A stretch of DNA of 64,000 bases from Porphyrobacter sp. (GCA_016125555.1 WGLN01000013.1:1-64000); one strand, 5' to 3'. Shown: positions 7,940 through 16,840, counted from the first letter of the stretch. Program-made: numbers and translations. The notes: generated from the letters alone by a model not told the origin.

Positions 7940-8740
7940 TTGAACGTCGAGGCCTCCTCCCCCATCCTGCTGTTCGATTCCGGGGTCGGCGGGCTGACCG
8001 TCTACGATGCCTTGCGCAAGGTGCTGCCGCAAGCGGCGGTGATCTACGCCGCCGACCTTGCAGGGCTTCCCTACGGCACCAAGACTGAGGCGCAGATCGC
8101 TGCGCGGGTGGCCGGCCTGCTCGGGCGGATGAGCGAGCGGTTCCGCCCGCGCCTCGCCTGCATCGCCTGCAACACGGCGAGCACCATCGCGCTCGGCATG
8201 GTGCGTGACGTGCTCGAGATCCCGGTGGTCGGCACGGTCCCGGCGATCAAGCCGGCGGCCGCGCTGACCCGCACCGGCACGATCGGCCTCGTCGGCACCG
8301 ATGCGACCATCCGCCAGGCCTATGTCGACGATCTCGAAGCGAAGTTCGCGAAGGGCAAGCGCCTGCTGCGGATCGCCGCGCCGGGGCTGGTCGAGGCGGC
8401 GGAGGCCAAGCTGCGCGGGGGGACGGTCGATCCCGCGCTGATCGCCGAGGTGCAGGGCGGCCTTGCCGCGATGCCAGGCGGGAGCGGGATCGACACGCTG
8501 GTGCTCGCCTGCACGCACTTCCCGCTGCTCGGCCAGGAACTCGCCGCTGCCTTCGGTCCCGAGGTCGCGCTGGTCGACGGGGCGCAAGGCATCGCCCGGC
8601 GCATCGCGCAGCTCACCGAGGGACAGGACTTCGCCCGCGGGTCGACCAACCGCTTCGTCGTCACCGGGCCGATCGCGGGCGCCGCGGGGCTCGAGGCCGC
8701 GCTCGCCGCGCGGGGCTTTGGCCCGGCCGAGGGATTCTGA
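7940..8740 (+). CDS. murI: Glutamate racemase
   Basis: 266 residues. It converts L- to D-glutamate for peptidoglycan. The substrate-binding FDSGVGGLTV, the first catalytic Cys in ACNTAST and the second in ACTHFPLL are all present. The frame stays open far upstream, but the TTG at 7940 has GGAG 6 nt before it and gives a standard-length protein, so I use it. The divergent neighbour is plsY, so cell-wall and membrane-lipid genes share a 136-bp control region. Confidence 0.93.
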   Translation: MNVEASSPILLFDSGVGGLTVYDALRKVLPQAAVIYAADLAGLPYGTKTEAQIAARVAGLLGRMSERFRPRLACIACNTASTIALGMVRDVLEIPVVGTVPAIKPAAALTRTGTIGLVGTDATIRQAYVDDLEAKFAKGKRLLRIAAPGLVEAAEAKLRGGTVDPALIAEVQGGLAAMPGGSGIDTLVLACTHFPLLGQELAAAFGPEVALVDGAQGIARRIAQLTEGQDFARGSTNRFVVTGPIAGAAGLEAALAARGFGPAEGF

Positions 8741-8755
8741 CCTGCACCTGACGCC

Positions 8756-8772
8756 TTGCGAAACATTCGCAA
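8756..8772. promoter_or_regulatory. 17-bp perfect inverted repeat upstream of hemA
   Basis: TTGCGAA-ACA-TTCGCAA: two perfect 7-bp arms with a 3-bp spacer, in the 171-bp gap between murI and hemA, about 140 bp before the hemA start. It has no U-tract, so a terminator for murI is less likely than a binding site for a dimeric regulator. Confidence 0.4.
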
Positions 8773-8911
8773 AGATCGCTGTGGCAAATTCGGCCCCACA
8801 GCCCTAGATATCCGCCGGAAACCATCCGCCGCTTCGCAAGTTGTCGGCAGGTAGGCAGGCAGGACGAATGGCAGCGCCCGGCATGCGGCGCACCCCAGTG
8901 AAGAGACTCGT

Positions 8912-10126
8912 GTGAACTACGATCAGATCTTCGACCAGGCGATCGACCGCCTGCATGAGGAAGGCCGCTACCGCGTCTTCATCGACATCATGAGGAACAA
9001 GGGCGCCTTTCCCAATGCGCGCTGTTTCCACGGGCACAACGGCCCCAAGCCGATCACGGTGTGGTGCTCGAACGACTACCTGTGCATGGGCCAGCACGAA
9101 AAGGTGATCGGCGCGATGGAAGCCGCGCTCCACGATGTCGGCGCGGGCTCGGGCGGCACGCGCAACATCGGCGGCAACACCCACCTCCATGTCGAGCTCG
9201 AGCAGGAACTGGCCGATCTCCACGGCAAGGATGCGGCGCTGCTGTTCACGTCGGGCTATGTCTCGAACGACGCGACGCTTTCGACCCTTGCGCGGCTCCT
9301 GCCGGGCTGCGTGATCTTCTCCGACGAGCTGAACCATGCCAGCATGATCGCCGGCATCCGCAATTCGGGCTGCGAGAAGCGCGTCTTCCGCCACAACAAC
9401 GTCGCGCATCTCGAGGAACTGCTCGCCGCCGAAGACCCCGCGACCCCCAAGCTGATCGCCTTCGAGAGCGTCTATTCGATGGACGGCGACGTCGCCCCGA
9501 TCCACGCGATCTGCGACCTGGCCGAGAAATACAACGCGCTCACCTATATCGACGAGGTCCACGCGGTCGGCATGTACGGCGCGCGCGGGGGCGGCATCTC
9601 CGAACGCGACAATGCCGCGCACCGGATCGACATCATCGAAGGCACGCTGGGCAAGGCCTTCGGGGTGATGGGCGGCTACATCGCCGCTTCTTCGAAGGTG
9701 GTGGACTGCATCCGCTCCTATGCACCCGGTTTCATCTTCACGACCTCATTGTCGCCGGTGCTGGTCGCAGGCGTCCTCGCCTCGGTGCGGCACCTCAAGG
9801 AGTCCTCGGTCGAACGCCACGCCCAGCAGCGTGCCGCGGCGCAGCTCAAGCTGAAATTCGCCGAAGCGGGCCTGCCGGTGATGGATTCGGTCACCCACAT
9901 CGTGCCACTGATGGTCGGCGACCCGGTCAAGGCCAAGCGCATCAGCGACATCCTGCTCGCCGAATACGGCGTCTACGTCCAGCCGATCAATTTCCCGACC
10001 GTGCCGCGCGGCACCGAGCGCCTGCGCTTCACGCCGGGGCCGCAGCACACCGAAGACATGATGGACGAGCTGACGGCTGCGCTGGTGGAGATCTGGGAAC
10101 GGCTCGAACTGCGCCAGGCGGCGTGA
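8912..10126 (+). CDS. hemA: 5-aminolevulinate synthase (C4 pathway)
   Basis: 404 residues. A PLP enzyme that condenses glycine and succinyl-CoA to 5-aminolevulinate, the first step of heme and bacteriochlorophyll synthesis in alphaproteobacteria. Visible features are [13 protein letters not shown], the glycine-rich [31 protein letters not shown], and the PLP lysine in [19 protein letters not shown]. The start is GTG at 8912. The 171-bp upstream gap holds a perfect inverted repeat and a run of GGCAGG-like units. A GTG-started small gene follows 5 bp after the stop. Confidence 0.97.
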   Translation: MNYDQIFDQAIDRLHEEGRYRVFIDIMRNKGAFPNARCFHGHNGPKPITVWCSNDYLCMGQHEKVIGAMEAALHDVGAGSGGTRNIGGNTHLHVELEQELADLHGKDAALLFTSGYVSNDATLSTLARLLPGCVIFSDELNHASMIAGIRNSGCEKRVFRHNNVAHLEELLAAEDPATPKLIAFESVYSMDGDVAPIHAICDLAEKYNALTYIDEVHAVGMYGARGGGISERDNAAHRIDIIEGTLGKAFGVMGGYIAASSKVVDCIRSYAPGFIFTTSLSPVLVAGVLASVRHLKESSVERHAQQRAAAQLKLKFAEAGLPVMDSVTHIVPLMVGDPVKAKRISDILLAEYGVYVQPINFPTVPRGTERLRFTPGPQHTEDMMDELTAALVEIWERLELRQAA

Positions 10127-10130
10127 GGCC

Positions 10131-10598
10131 GTGCGCTGGAGCAAGCTCCGCAAGCTGGTCAAGGACAGGTTCGCGCCCGAGGTGCAGGGCCGCCTCGACA
10201 TCCACAGCGCCGCCTATGGCGCCTGCACCTGCGGCCATGCCTGGCTGACATGGGACGGCGAAGTCATCGCCAACTTCTGCACCCGCGCCTGGGGCAATAT
10301 CGGCGCCTTCCAACCCGGTTTCGTGTCGCCGGAACCCGGCCCTGGCGAGCTTGTCGCTTATGGCGAATTCAGCCGACAGGATGCCTATCAGGCGTGCTGG
10401 GCGCTGGTTCACGACCTCTCGATCGATGAGGCGCTGGCCGACGACGACGTCCTCGTGCGGACGCTGGCGATTGTCGATGCGCGCCTCGGCAAGCGCCGTC
10501 TCGCTCAGCTCGATCCGGAGACGCTCCATCCGCTGGGGCAGCACCTGCTCGCCCTGCGAATCGCGGCAGCCCGCAAGCCGGCCCCCGCCCTGCCGTAG
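10131..10598 (+). CDS. SF0329-family-like hypothetical protein
   Basis: 155 residues, GTG start 5 bp after the hemA stop, so probably cotranscribed with hemA. The N terminus (MRWSKLRKLVKDRFAPEVQGRLDIHSAAYG) and the later WLTWDGEVIANFC match my recollection of the widely spread SF0329 family (MRWSKLKKLxEDRFA...GRVxIHxT.Y), whose function is unknown. There is a CTCG pair (ACTCGH) but no full metal site, no signal peptide and no membrane segment. The hemA link may be only positional. Confidence 0.65.
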   Translation: MRWSKLRKLVKDRFAPEVQGRLDIHSAAYGACTCGHAWLTWDGEVIANFCTRAWGNIGAFQPGFVSPEPGPGELVAYGEFSRQDAYQACWALVHDLSIDEALADDDVLVRTLAIVDARLGKRRLAQLDPETLHPLGQHLLALRIAAARKPAPALP

Positions 10599-10662
10599 CG
10601 TCCTTTGTCCGCGCCGCGCGGTGCGCTAGCAGTCCTCCCCGATACCAGATTCGGGAGAGAAC

Positions 10663-11358
10663 ATGATGGGCGGCACGCCTGACCAGACCTATGCCGAAGT
10701 CGTCCTCGGGCGGCGTTCGATCCGCGGTTATCTCGACAAGCCGGTGCCGCGCGGGCTGATCGAGGAAGTGCTGGCGATGGCCATGCGCTCGCCCTCGTCG
10801 ATGAACACCCAGCCCTATCACTTCCACGTCATCACCGGCGAACCCTTGGACCGCATCCGCAAGGGCAACACCGAGCGGATCCTCGCAGGCGAGCCCGACA
10901 GCCGCGAGTTCCGCAAGGGTCATCCCTTTGCAGGCGTCCACCGCGACCGGCAGGTGGCCTGCGCGGTGCAGCTGTTCGAGGCGATGGGCATCGCCCGCGA
11001 CGACAAGGAAGCGCGGCAGGACTGGGTGCTGCGCGGCTTCCGCCAGTTTGACGCGCCGGTCTGCGTGATCGTCACCTACGACAAGGAACTCTCCGACGCC
11101 GACGACACCGTGTTCGATTGCGGTGCGGTGACGACCGCCCTGGTCAATGCCGCGTGGAGCAAGGGATTGGGCTGCGTCATCAACTCGCAAGGCATCATGC
11201 AGTCCCCGGTGGTGCGCGAACACGCCCGCATCCCTGACGATCAGGTGATCATGAAGGCCGTGGCAATGGGCTGGCCCGATCCGGACTTCCCGGCCAACCC
11301 GGTCAAGATCACCCGCCGCAGCGTCGAGGAGGCGGCGCGCTTCGTCGGCTTCGACTAG
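10663..11358 (+). CDS. Nitroreductase-family FMN oxidoreductase
   Basis: 231 residues. The N-terminal VVLGRRSIRGYLDKPVPRGLIEEVL and SPSSMNTQPYHFHVITG are the FMN-phosphate-binding start of the nitroreductase fold. AAWSKGLGCVINSQGI and VAMGWPDPDFPANP close the flavin site near the C terminus. Such enzymes reduce nitroaromatics, quinones or related electrophiles with NAD(P)H; the natural substrate cannot be read from sequence. It stands alone on the plus strand, 64 bp after the SF0329-like gene. Confidence 0.88.
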   Translation: MMGGTPDQTYAEVVLGRRSIRGYLDKPVPRGLIEEVLAMAMRSPSSMNTQPYHFHVITGEPLDRIRKGNTERILAGEPDSREFRKGHPFAGVHRDRQVACAVQLFEAMGIARDDKEARQDWVLRGFRQFDAPVCVIVTYDKELSDADDTVFDCGAVTTALVNAAWSKGLGCVINSQGIMQSPVVREHARIPDDQVIMKAVAMGWPDPDFPANPVKITRRSVEEAARFVGFD

Positions 11359-11395
11359 CGCCTGCGGACTGGCGATCGCAACCGCGGCGCTGCGC

Positions 11396-12457
11396 CTAGC
11401 GCGATGCGCTGATCCGGGCCAGCGCCTCTACGATGTCCTCGCGACGGTCGGGATCGGTCGTATCTGCCAGCAGGGCCTCCAGCGCCATCCGGTGTGCGAC
11501 GTCCAGCGCCTTCTCAGTGTCGACGGCGACATCGGGAATGACGCCGACCCCTTCCCAGTTCGTCTTGCTGACAGGATTGATCGCGCGACCCACCGGGATG
11601 AACACCGAGAAGTGTTCGTCAAGAGCAACCGCCATCCCGGGATTGGCACCGCCCCCGGTCACCTCGCCGATGACGGTGCCACGCTTCAGTTGCTGGACAT
11701 CATAGGCGAACTCCTCCGCCGCCGAAAAGGTCGCCGTGCCGGTCAGCACGAACAGCGGCTTATCCGTGTCATATGGCCCACCCGGCACCACGGGCAGGCT
11801 CCAGACCTGCCGGGTCGAACCATCGGGACGGTAGTAGAAATCATTGATGTGCGTTGCGGACGGAACGAGATAGCTCAGGACGAAGGCGACCATTTCCGGA
11901 TCGCCCCCACCATTTTCGCGCAGATCGATGATAAGCCCGTCGGTGTTGCGCAGGAAGCCCATCGCTGCAGCGAAGGTGTCGCCCGCGAAGCGCGCGGGCA
12001 GGAAATTGTTCAGCTTCACGTATCCGATGTTCCCCGCGAGCACTTCGGCCTTTGGAATTGCGAAGTTGCGCTGCGCCATCGACGTGCGCCACTGCGCGAG
12101 CGCGGCGGGATCGCGCTCCCGCGCCTCGCCCAGCGGGGGCAGCGGCTTTTCGGAGTAGGCGACGCCGAGGTGCTTGTCGTGCGTGACAGCCCGCAGGTCG
12201 GCGGTGAGCCGGTCGGCAAAAGCAGCCGGATCGCTGATCGCCGCATAATCGCCGCGACGTTGCGCGGCGCGCAGCGATTCCTCGGCCGCGGCGGCGATAT
12301 CTGGGAAGACGTAGGTCTCCCGCATACGCTCGATGATCCCGTCGATCACCTGGGTGCGCGCTGCTTCGTCCAACGGGCGAGGTTCGGCCGCGAGCCCCGT
12401 CGGCAGGGCCATGAAAAGCAGCACGAACGCGAAGGTGCAGCGGATCAATGCGTTCAA
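11396..12457 (-). CDS. S41-family peptidase (C-terminal processing peptidase / TSPc type), secreted
   Basis: 353 residues with a signal peptide (FAFVLLFMALPTGLAAEP). An N-terminal helical domain (IDGIIERMRETYVFPDIA) and a peptidase_S41 core follow: GNIGYVKLNNF, LIIDLRENGGGDPEMVAF, and the nucleophile Ser in TGTATFSAAEEFAY, then GEVTGGGANPG. This is the small IRBP/TSPc-like type without an obvious PDZ domain. Its ATG overlaps the TGA of the MarR gene (ATGA), so the two form one operon, and MarR probably controls this peptidase. Confidence 0.88.
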   Translation of the reverse strand: MNALIRCTFAFVLLFMALPTGLAAEPRPLDEAARTQVIDGIIERMRETYVFPDIAAAAEESLRAAQRRGDYAAISDPAAFADRLTADLRAVTHDKHLGVAYSEKPLPPLGEARERDPAALAQWRTSMAQRNFAIPKAEVLAGNIGYVKLNNFLPARFAGDTFAAAMGFLRNTDGLIIDLRENGGGDPEMVAFVLSYLVPSATHINDFYYRPDGSTRQVWSLPVVPGGPYDTDKPLFVLTGTATFSAAEEFAYDVQQLKRGTVIGEVTGGGANPGMAVALDEHFSVFIPVGRAINPVSKTNWEGVGVIPDVAVDTEKALDVAHRMALEALLADTTDPDRREDIVEALARISASR

Positions 12458-12951
12458 GAGTCGTCTCCCGGGTTGAGATGGTCTGCCAGACGCCGACGCA
12501 GCGGTGCTGCGGCCAGCGCGACTTCAAAGGCGTCAATCGTGACGAGAAGATCGGCAGACGTCTCGCGGGCGATGTCCGCGTAGCATTCTTCAAGCGCGAC
12601 ATTGAGGCGAGCCAGTGCGGCCGCTTCGCTCGCGCCCGCGGCCGTCAACGACACCCACTTGCGACGCAGATCGCTCTCGTCGGGTTGGACGCGGATCAGC
12701 CCCAGCTCCTCGAGGCGCGCAACCAGCCGGATCACGAACGGGTGACTGACCCCGATCTGCTGAGCGATTTCAACGATCCCGAGCCGCTGCTCGCGGGCGA
12801 GAAGCGCAAGCGTCGATCCGGCCGTCGGCGGAACCTTCAGGCCGAGATGCTCGATCTCCGCCCCGATCTCGGAGACCAGCCGGTCGGACAGACGCTTGAG
12901 GCGGTGGGCCAGAAAGACGCGGCCATTCCTATGCAGGAAGGTGGCAGACAT
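12454..12951 (-). CDS. MarR-family transcriptional regulator
   Basis: 165 residues. A winged helix-turn-helix of the MarR type is visible: LGLKVPPTAGSTLALLAREQ, then IVEIAQQIGVSHPFVIRLVARLEELGLI, then the wing VQPDESDLRRKWVSLTAAG. The hydrophobic ends would form the dimer interface. The ATG at 12951 has no ribosome site in front of it, and a promoter lies directly upstream, so the mRNA may be leaderless. A palindrome inside that promoter suggests autorepression. The gene is translationally coupled to the S41 peptidase downstream. Confidence 0.85.
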   Translation of the reverse strand: MSATFLHRNGRVFLAHRLKRLSDRLVSEIGAEIEHLGLKVPPTAGSTLALLAREQRLGIVEIAQQIGVSHPFVIRLVARLEELGLIRVQPDESDLRRKWVSLTAAGASEAAALARLNVALEECYADIARETSADLLVTIDAFEVALAAAPLRRRLADHLNPGDDS

Positions 12952-12958
12952 TAATACG

Positions 12959-12987
12959 TAATTAGTTACGTAACTCGTAACGGTCAA
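12959..12987 (-). promoter_or_regulatory. Promoter with embedded palindromic operator for the marR-S41 operon
   Basis: On the minus strand a -35 TTGACC (12987-12982), a 17-bp spacer and a weak -10 TAATTA (12964-12959) end 8 bp before the marR ATG. The 12-bp perfect palindrome AGTTACGTAACT (12964-12975) fills the spacer, and a second near-palindrome TAATTACGTATTA adjoins it. MarR proteins usually repress by binding such palindromes over their own promoter (established), so this is the probable operator (inference). Confidence 0.6.
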
Positions 12988-13064
12988 GTGCGCCGCTCGT
13001 AGATCGGGATCGGAGCGCACCCCCGGACCTCGCCAGGCCGCAAGGGCGCGCCCCCTTCCGCGCC

Positions 13065-14438
13065 CTATTCCGCCATCTTCCACACCCGGAAGGATCGCAC
13101 CCGCATCTCGCCCGTCCCGCCGGTATAGTCGCCGTTCTTCTTGACCGCGACGTTCATCAGCGGGAACCACTTGGTGCCGCGGAACGGGTTGACCGCCTGG
13201 TAGACCTCCTTGCCGTCGACGAACCAGGTGATGAAGTCGGCGGCGATATCGACCCCGAAGCGGTGGTAGGAACTGTCGAACCCGCCGAGGCCGTAGGCGC
13301 GCTTCACATCGGTCTGCAGCATCGCGGTGAAGCTGCGCGTGCCGTTCGCGCCGCCGTGGATGTTGGCAGAGTAATGCCGCGAGAAGTTCCACGAGGATGA
13401 ATAGCCGAAGCCTTCGTAGACATCGATCTCGGGAGGCCAGCCGTTGGTGGGGAGCAGCCACAGCGCGGGCCAGCCGCCGCGGCGATTGGGCATCATCGCC
13501 TCCCATTCGTATTGCCCGTAGACGAGCTGGGTGGCGGGCATTTTCTTGCCGGTCAGCACCGCGGCGCCATGGTACCAGTAGGTCCCGTCATAGAGGATCG
13601 GGCTGAGCAGCTGCTGGCTGCGGATCACCACCTCTCCGTTCTCCACCGCCAGCGAGGGCAGCGGCGACTGGTGCAGCGCGGGATCGAGATAGAGCCCGCT
13701 TTCGCCGTTGGCCGGCTGGGTGCGACCGTGCGGCAGGCGCGTCATCCACACCTCGCTGCCGCCCGCATCGCTCCATTGCACCGTGGCCGGATCAAGCTGG
13801 TAGGCGAGTGTGCCGATCGGAGCGAAGGTGCGCGGCGCGCGGAAGCCGTCCTTCCGCGCGGGCATCTCCGGCGCGCCCTCGACGGCGGTGATCTTGCCAC
13901 GTCCGTCAGCATTGATGCCGCCGGCGACACCCTCGGGGAAGATCAGGTCGAACTGGCGTCCGGCATCCATGGTGAGCAGCGGGACGGTGACGGTCTGTTC
14001 GAGCGGGTCGCCCGGACGGAACACCACCACGGTGTCGACCTTGCGGAAGTTGCGACCCTCCACCCCGTAGTTCTCGCCCGAACCGTTGCGGGTCATGACC
14101 CGCGCGACGACGGTGTTGGGGGTCGGCCCGTCCAGCGTGATGGGGACATGCGCTTCCGCCGCGCCGACCGGCACCGCGACGTCGCCGATCCGCACGCGCG
14201 CGCGCTGCGGATAGGCCGTCCCGCCGGCGAAATCGAAATCCGCAAAGGGATTGAGCGCCGCCGCCGTGGGCTTGTCGCCGGAAGTCGGCTGCGGCTGCGG
14301 CTGCGGCTCGGTCTGGCTGGTCGGCGCGGGCGCGCTGGCGGCGGCGAGCACGGCCCCCGCAGGCGGCGGGGCGGCTTCATCGCTCCCGCAGCCGGCGAGC
14401 AGGGAGAGAATGCAGACAAGGACAAGCGGACGGTTCAT
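13065..14438 (-). CDS. Glycoside hydrolase family 16 lipoprotein
   Basis: 457 residues. A type II signal with lipobox LSLLAGCGS would anchor it to the envelope. A low-complexity Ala/Gln/Pro linker (TEPQPQPQPTSG) is followed by a Calx-beta-like beta-sandwich (~70-180; RVRIGDVAVPVGAAEAHVPI). The C-terminal GH16 beta-jelly-roll has YGQYEWEAMMPNRRGGWPAL and the catalytic E-x-D-x-x-E signature in PEIDVYEG. GH16 enzymes cleave beta-1,3/1,4-glucans, laminarin, agar or carrageenan; the substrate is not decidable here. It has no sugar-transport neighbours. Confidence 0.88.
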   Translation of the reverse strand: MNRPLVLVCILSLLAGCGSDEAAPPPAGAVLAAASAPAPTSQTEPQPQPQPTSGDKPTAAALNPFADFDFAGGTAYPQRARVRIGDVAVPVGAAEAHVPITLDGPTPNTVVARVMTRNGSGENYGVEGRNFRKVDTVVVFRPGDPLEQTVTVPLLTMDAGRQFDLIFPEGVAGGINADGRGKITAVEGAPEMPARKDGFRAPRTFAPIGTLAYQLDPATVQWSDAGGSEVWMTRLPHGRTQPANGESGLYLDPALHQSPLPSLAVENGEVVIRSQQLLSPILYDGTYWYHGAAVLTGKKMPATQLVYGQYEWEAMMPNRRGGWPALWLLPTNGWPPEIDVYEGFGYSSSWNFSRHYSANIHGGANGTRSFTAMLQTDVKRAYGLGGFDSSYHRFGVDIAADFITWFVDGKEVYQAVNPFRGTKWFPLMNVAVKKNGDYTGGTGEMRVRSFRVWKMAE

Positions 14439-14571
14439 CGGTGGCGGCTCCGTTGGAAGGGAGGCCCACCGATGCGGTCGCAGGGTTAATTTCGCCTTTC
14501 CCGACAGGAAGCGGGACAGACAAGCGAAAAGATAACCTCAGTTAGGAAAAGGCCGAGGTGAAGATGTCACG

Positions 14572-14610
14572 CCTTTTGTTAAAGCCAACGACGGGCCGTT
14601 TAACAAAGGG
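14572..14610. repeat. Inverted repeat around TTTGTTAAA / TTTAACAAA
   Basis: The left arm CCTTTTGTTAAA (14572-14583) pairs with the right arm TTTAACAAAGGG (14599-14610), 11 of 12 positions matching, around a 15-bp GC-rich loop. It lies 134-172 bp before the GH16 start. It could be a regulator site for the GH16 gene or a hairpin; the AT-rich arms stand out in a GC-rich genome. Confidence 0.45.
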
Positions 14611-14716
14611 CAAAGCATCAAAGTAGAAGATGTGGCCGGCGATATGCGCCTTGTGGATGTCTCCGCCGGCGATTCGGTGTCGGCCAGTCGAAAGCGGCGA
14701 GGACAGCCAGTAAATC

Positions 14717-14746
14717 GCGCCGTCCCGCCGCGAAGCGGAACGGCGC
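14717..14746 (-). terminator. GC-rich hairpin just after the decarboxylase gene
   Basis: GCGCCGT...ACGGCGC with inner CCGC/GCGG pairs around a short loop, starting 6 bp after the decarboxylase stop codon. There is no T-run after it in the minus direction, so it may protect the mRNA end or aid factor-dependent termination rather than act as a classic intrinsic terminator. Confidence 0.4.
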
Positions 14747-14752
14747 ATATCT

Positions 14753-15958
14753 TCAGCGCAAGCTGACGACGTTGTCCGCCTCGGGCCGCTGGCGCGAACC
14801 GTCGAACAGGCTCATCATCGGCTCGTCGGCGACGGTCACCTGCTGCGCCGCGCCGAAGCCGTTGAAGCCGGTCTTCATCGCCGCGCCATAGGCGCCGAGC
14901 ATGCCCACCTCGATATAGTCGCCCGCCTGAATGTCCGCCGGCAGCACGAAGGGCCCCTTCATGTAGTCGGCATCGTCGCAGGTCGGCCCGTAGAAGGCGA
15001 AATCGGCATCATCCTCGATCAGGTCGTCCTCGAGCGCGCGCACCGGGAAGCGCCAAGCGACATGCGCGGCATCATACAGCGCGCCATAGGCGCCGTCGTT
15101 GATGTAGAGTTCCTCGGCCCGGCGCTTGTTCACCTGCACGATCATCGAGCTGTATTCGGCCGACAGCGCGCGGCCGGGTTCGCACCACAGCTCGGCGTTG
15201 TAGGCGATCGGCAGCGCCTCGAAGTGGCGGGCGATGATCGCGAAGTAATCCTCCATCGGCGGCGGCTCGAGCCCCGGATAGGCGCTCGGGAAGCCCCCGC
15301 CGACGTCGATCATGTCGATCACCACCGAAGCCTCGGCAATCGCGGCGCGCGTGCGGTCCATCGCCTGGACGAAGGCAAACGGGGTCATCGCCTGGCTGCC
15401 GACGTGGAAGCACACGCCCAGCCAGTCGCAATGCTGGCGGGCCTGCTGGAGCAGCTGCGGCGCCTCGACGAGATCGCAGCCGAACTTAGAGGCCAGCGAA
15501 AGCTCCGAATATTCGGACGACACGCGCAGCCGCACGCACAGCCTGAGGTCGCGCGGCGCTTCGCCGGTTTCGGGATGGCGGCAGGCCTCGACGATCTTCT
15601 CCAGCTCCTCGACCGAATCGAGGCTGAAGGTGCGCACGCCGTGCTCGAAATAGGCCTCGGTGATCGCCGCCGGGGTCTTCACCGGGTGCATGAAGCACAG
15701 CACGGCTTCGGGCAGCAGCCCGCGCACCAGCCGCACCTCGGTGATCGAGGCGACATCATAGTGGGTGACACCCGCATCCCACAGCACCCGGATGAGATCG
15801 GGCGCCGGGTTCGCCTTCACGGCATAGAGCACCTTGCCCGGGAACTTCTCGACAAAGAAGCGGGCGGCCCTCCGCGCGGCGTGCGGACGGTTGAGAATGA
15901 CGGGTTCGTCCGGACGAAGGTCGCGGACTACAGCCTTGGCGTCGGGATAGATGTGCAA
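14753..15958 (-). CDS. Type III PLP-dependent decarboxylase (ornithine/lysine type)
   Basis: 401 residues from the TTG at 15958. A fold-type-III alanine-racemase-like barrel with the PLP lysine in VLYAVKANPAPDLI, HVGSQ and the phosphate-binding DVGGGFPSAYPG, then CEPGRAL and the C-terminal catalytic YGPTCDDADYM. This matches eukaryote-like ornithine or lysine/ornithine decarboxylases that make putrescine or cadaverine. Homologues I recall start near this point; the frame is open to ATG 16075 (440 residues) but the extra part looks unlike protein. Two further polyamine genes lie at 18.5-20.9 kb, so it probably supplies putrescine. Confidence 0.88.
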   Translation of the reverse strand: MHIYPDAKAVVRDLRPDEPVILNRPHAARRAARFFVEKFPGKVLYAVKANPAPDLIRVLWDAGVTHYDVASITEVRLVRGLLPEAVLCFMHPVKTPAAITEAYFEHGVRTFSLDSVEELEKIVEACRHPETGEAPRDLRLCVRLRVSSEYSELSLASKFGCDLVEAPQLLQQARQHCDWLGVCFHVGSQAMTPFAFVQAMDRTRAAIAEASVVIDMIDVGGGFPSAYPGLEPPPMEDYFAIIARHFEALPIAYNAELWCEPGRALSAEYSSMIVQVNKRRAEELYINDGAYGALYDAAHVAWRFPVRALEDDLIEDDADFAFYGPTCDDADYMKGPFVLPADIQAGDYIEVGMLGAYGAAMKTGFNGFGAAQQVTVADEPMMSLFDGSRQRPEADNVVSLR

Positions 15959-16183
15959 CTCAAGGGACCCCCAAAACAGTTCGTTGGAACCATAAAACGA
16001 CAAGCTGCCTTGCGGTTTGGAAGTCCCCTTGGGGCAGCGGAACGGCGCAGATAGGGCCTGCGGGGGGAAATGCAAACGAAAAATTGGGCGCGGCGGGCGG
16101 AATTGTTTCTTTTCGAAGACAGGTCACGTTGCATCAACGCAATGTGACAGGAATGTTCCTGTTTTTCCGTGTGTTCGTCGCAG

Positions 16184-16756
16184 TCAGAAGGCGACTCGCG
16201 GCACCTGGTCGACGCTGCCCTGCTCGCTGTCGTCGAGCCGGTGGAAATCCGCCTCGCCGAAGCCGAGCATTCCGGCGAACAGCACCGCGGGGAAGGATTC
16301 GCGCGCCGCGTTGAAGCGCGCCACCGCGGCATTGAGCGCGCGGCGGGCCGCGGCGAGCTTGTCCTCGACGTCGGCGAGTTCGTTCTGGAGCGACTGGAAG
16401 TTGGCCGAAGCCTTGAGATCCGGGTAGGCCTCGCCCAGCGCGAGCAGCTGGTCGAGCGCGACGCGCAGCCCCTGCTCGCTCGCGGTGGAGGGGCCGCCGC
16501 GCATCGCGGCATTGCGCGCCGCGATCACCGCCTCGAGCGTGCTCGCCTCGTGCCCGGCATAGCCCTTGACCGCCTCGACGAGATTGGGGACGAGATCGTG
16601 CCGCTGGCGCAGCTGCGCGTCGATGTCGGCGACCCCCTGCCGGACGTTCTGCCTGAGGCGCACCAGCGTGTTGTAGATGCCGATCAGCAGCAGCACGAGC
16701 GCCACCGCGATCACCACGATCGCCGAGGTCCAGAACCAGCCGAGAATGTCGATCAT
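16184..16756 (-). CDS. lemA: LemA-family membrane protein
   Basis: 190 residues. One N-terminal membrane span (ILGWFWTSAIVVIAVALVLLLIGIYNTL) is followed by the LemA helical domain: RQNVRQGVADIDAQLRQRHD, LVPNLVEAVKGYAGHE, and the C-terminal FNAARESFPAVLFAGMLGF. LemA proteins are four-helix bundles on the membrane with no settled function. The ATG at 16756 has GGGAG 10 nt before it. It is divergent from a DUF3137 gene (84 bp between starts); lemA next to DUF3137 is a recurring pairing in bacteria. Confidence 0.92.
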   Translation of the reverse strand: MIDILGWFWTSAIVVIAVALVLLLIGIYNTLVRLRQNVRQGVADIDAQLRQRHDLVPNLVEAVKGYAGHEASTLEAVIAARNAAMRGGPSTASEQGLRVALDQLLALGEAYPDLKASANFQSLQNELADVEDKLAAARRALNAAVARFNAARESFPAVLFAGMLGFGEADFHRLDDSEQGSVDQVPRVAF

Positions 16757-16840
16757 CTTGCAGCAACTCCCCTCACGAGGGAGCATGTTAGCGCAAATTT
16801 GTTAAGGGAACACACAAAGGATTGCGCTATCCCGCTGAGG

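Larger units (their letters stand above)
14439..14752. other. 314-bp intergenic region with two inverted repeats, no convincing gene
   Basis: This gap lies upstream of the GH16 gene and downstream of the decarboxylase gene. It is less GC-rich in the middle. I see a long inverted repeat at 14572-14610 and a GC-rich hairpin at 14717-14746. The only ORF (68 codons, minus strand) has no ribosome site and an unlikely composition. Confidence 0.6.

Noticed and set aside
14542..14748. 68-codon minus-strand ORF between the GH16 gene and the decarboxylase gene
   Set aside because: No ribosome site, composition unlike protein, overlaps the inverted repeat and hairpin.
15959..16075. Extended start of the type III decarboxylase (39 more residues)
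   Set aside because: The extra part is unlike related proteins I recall, and its AT-rich DNA looks intergenic; kept only as an alternative start.
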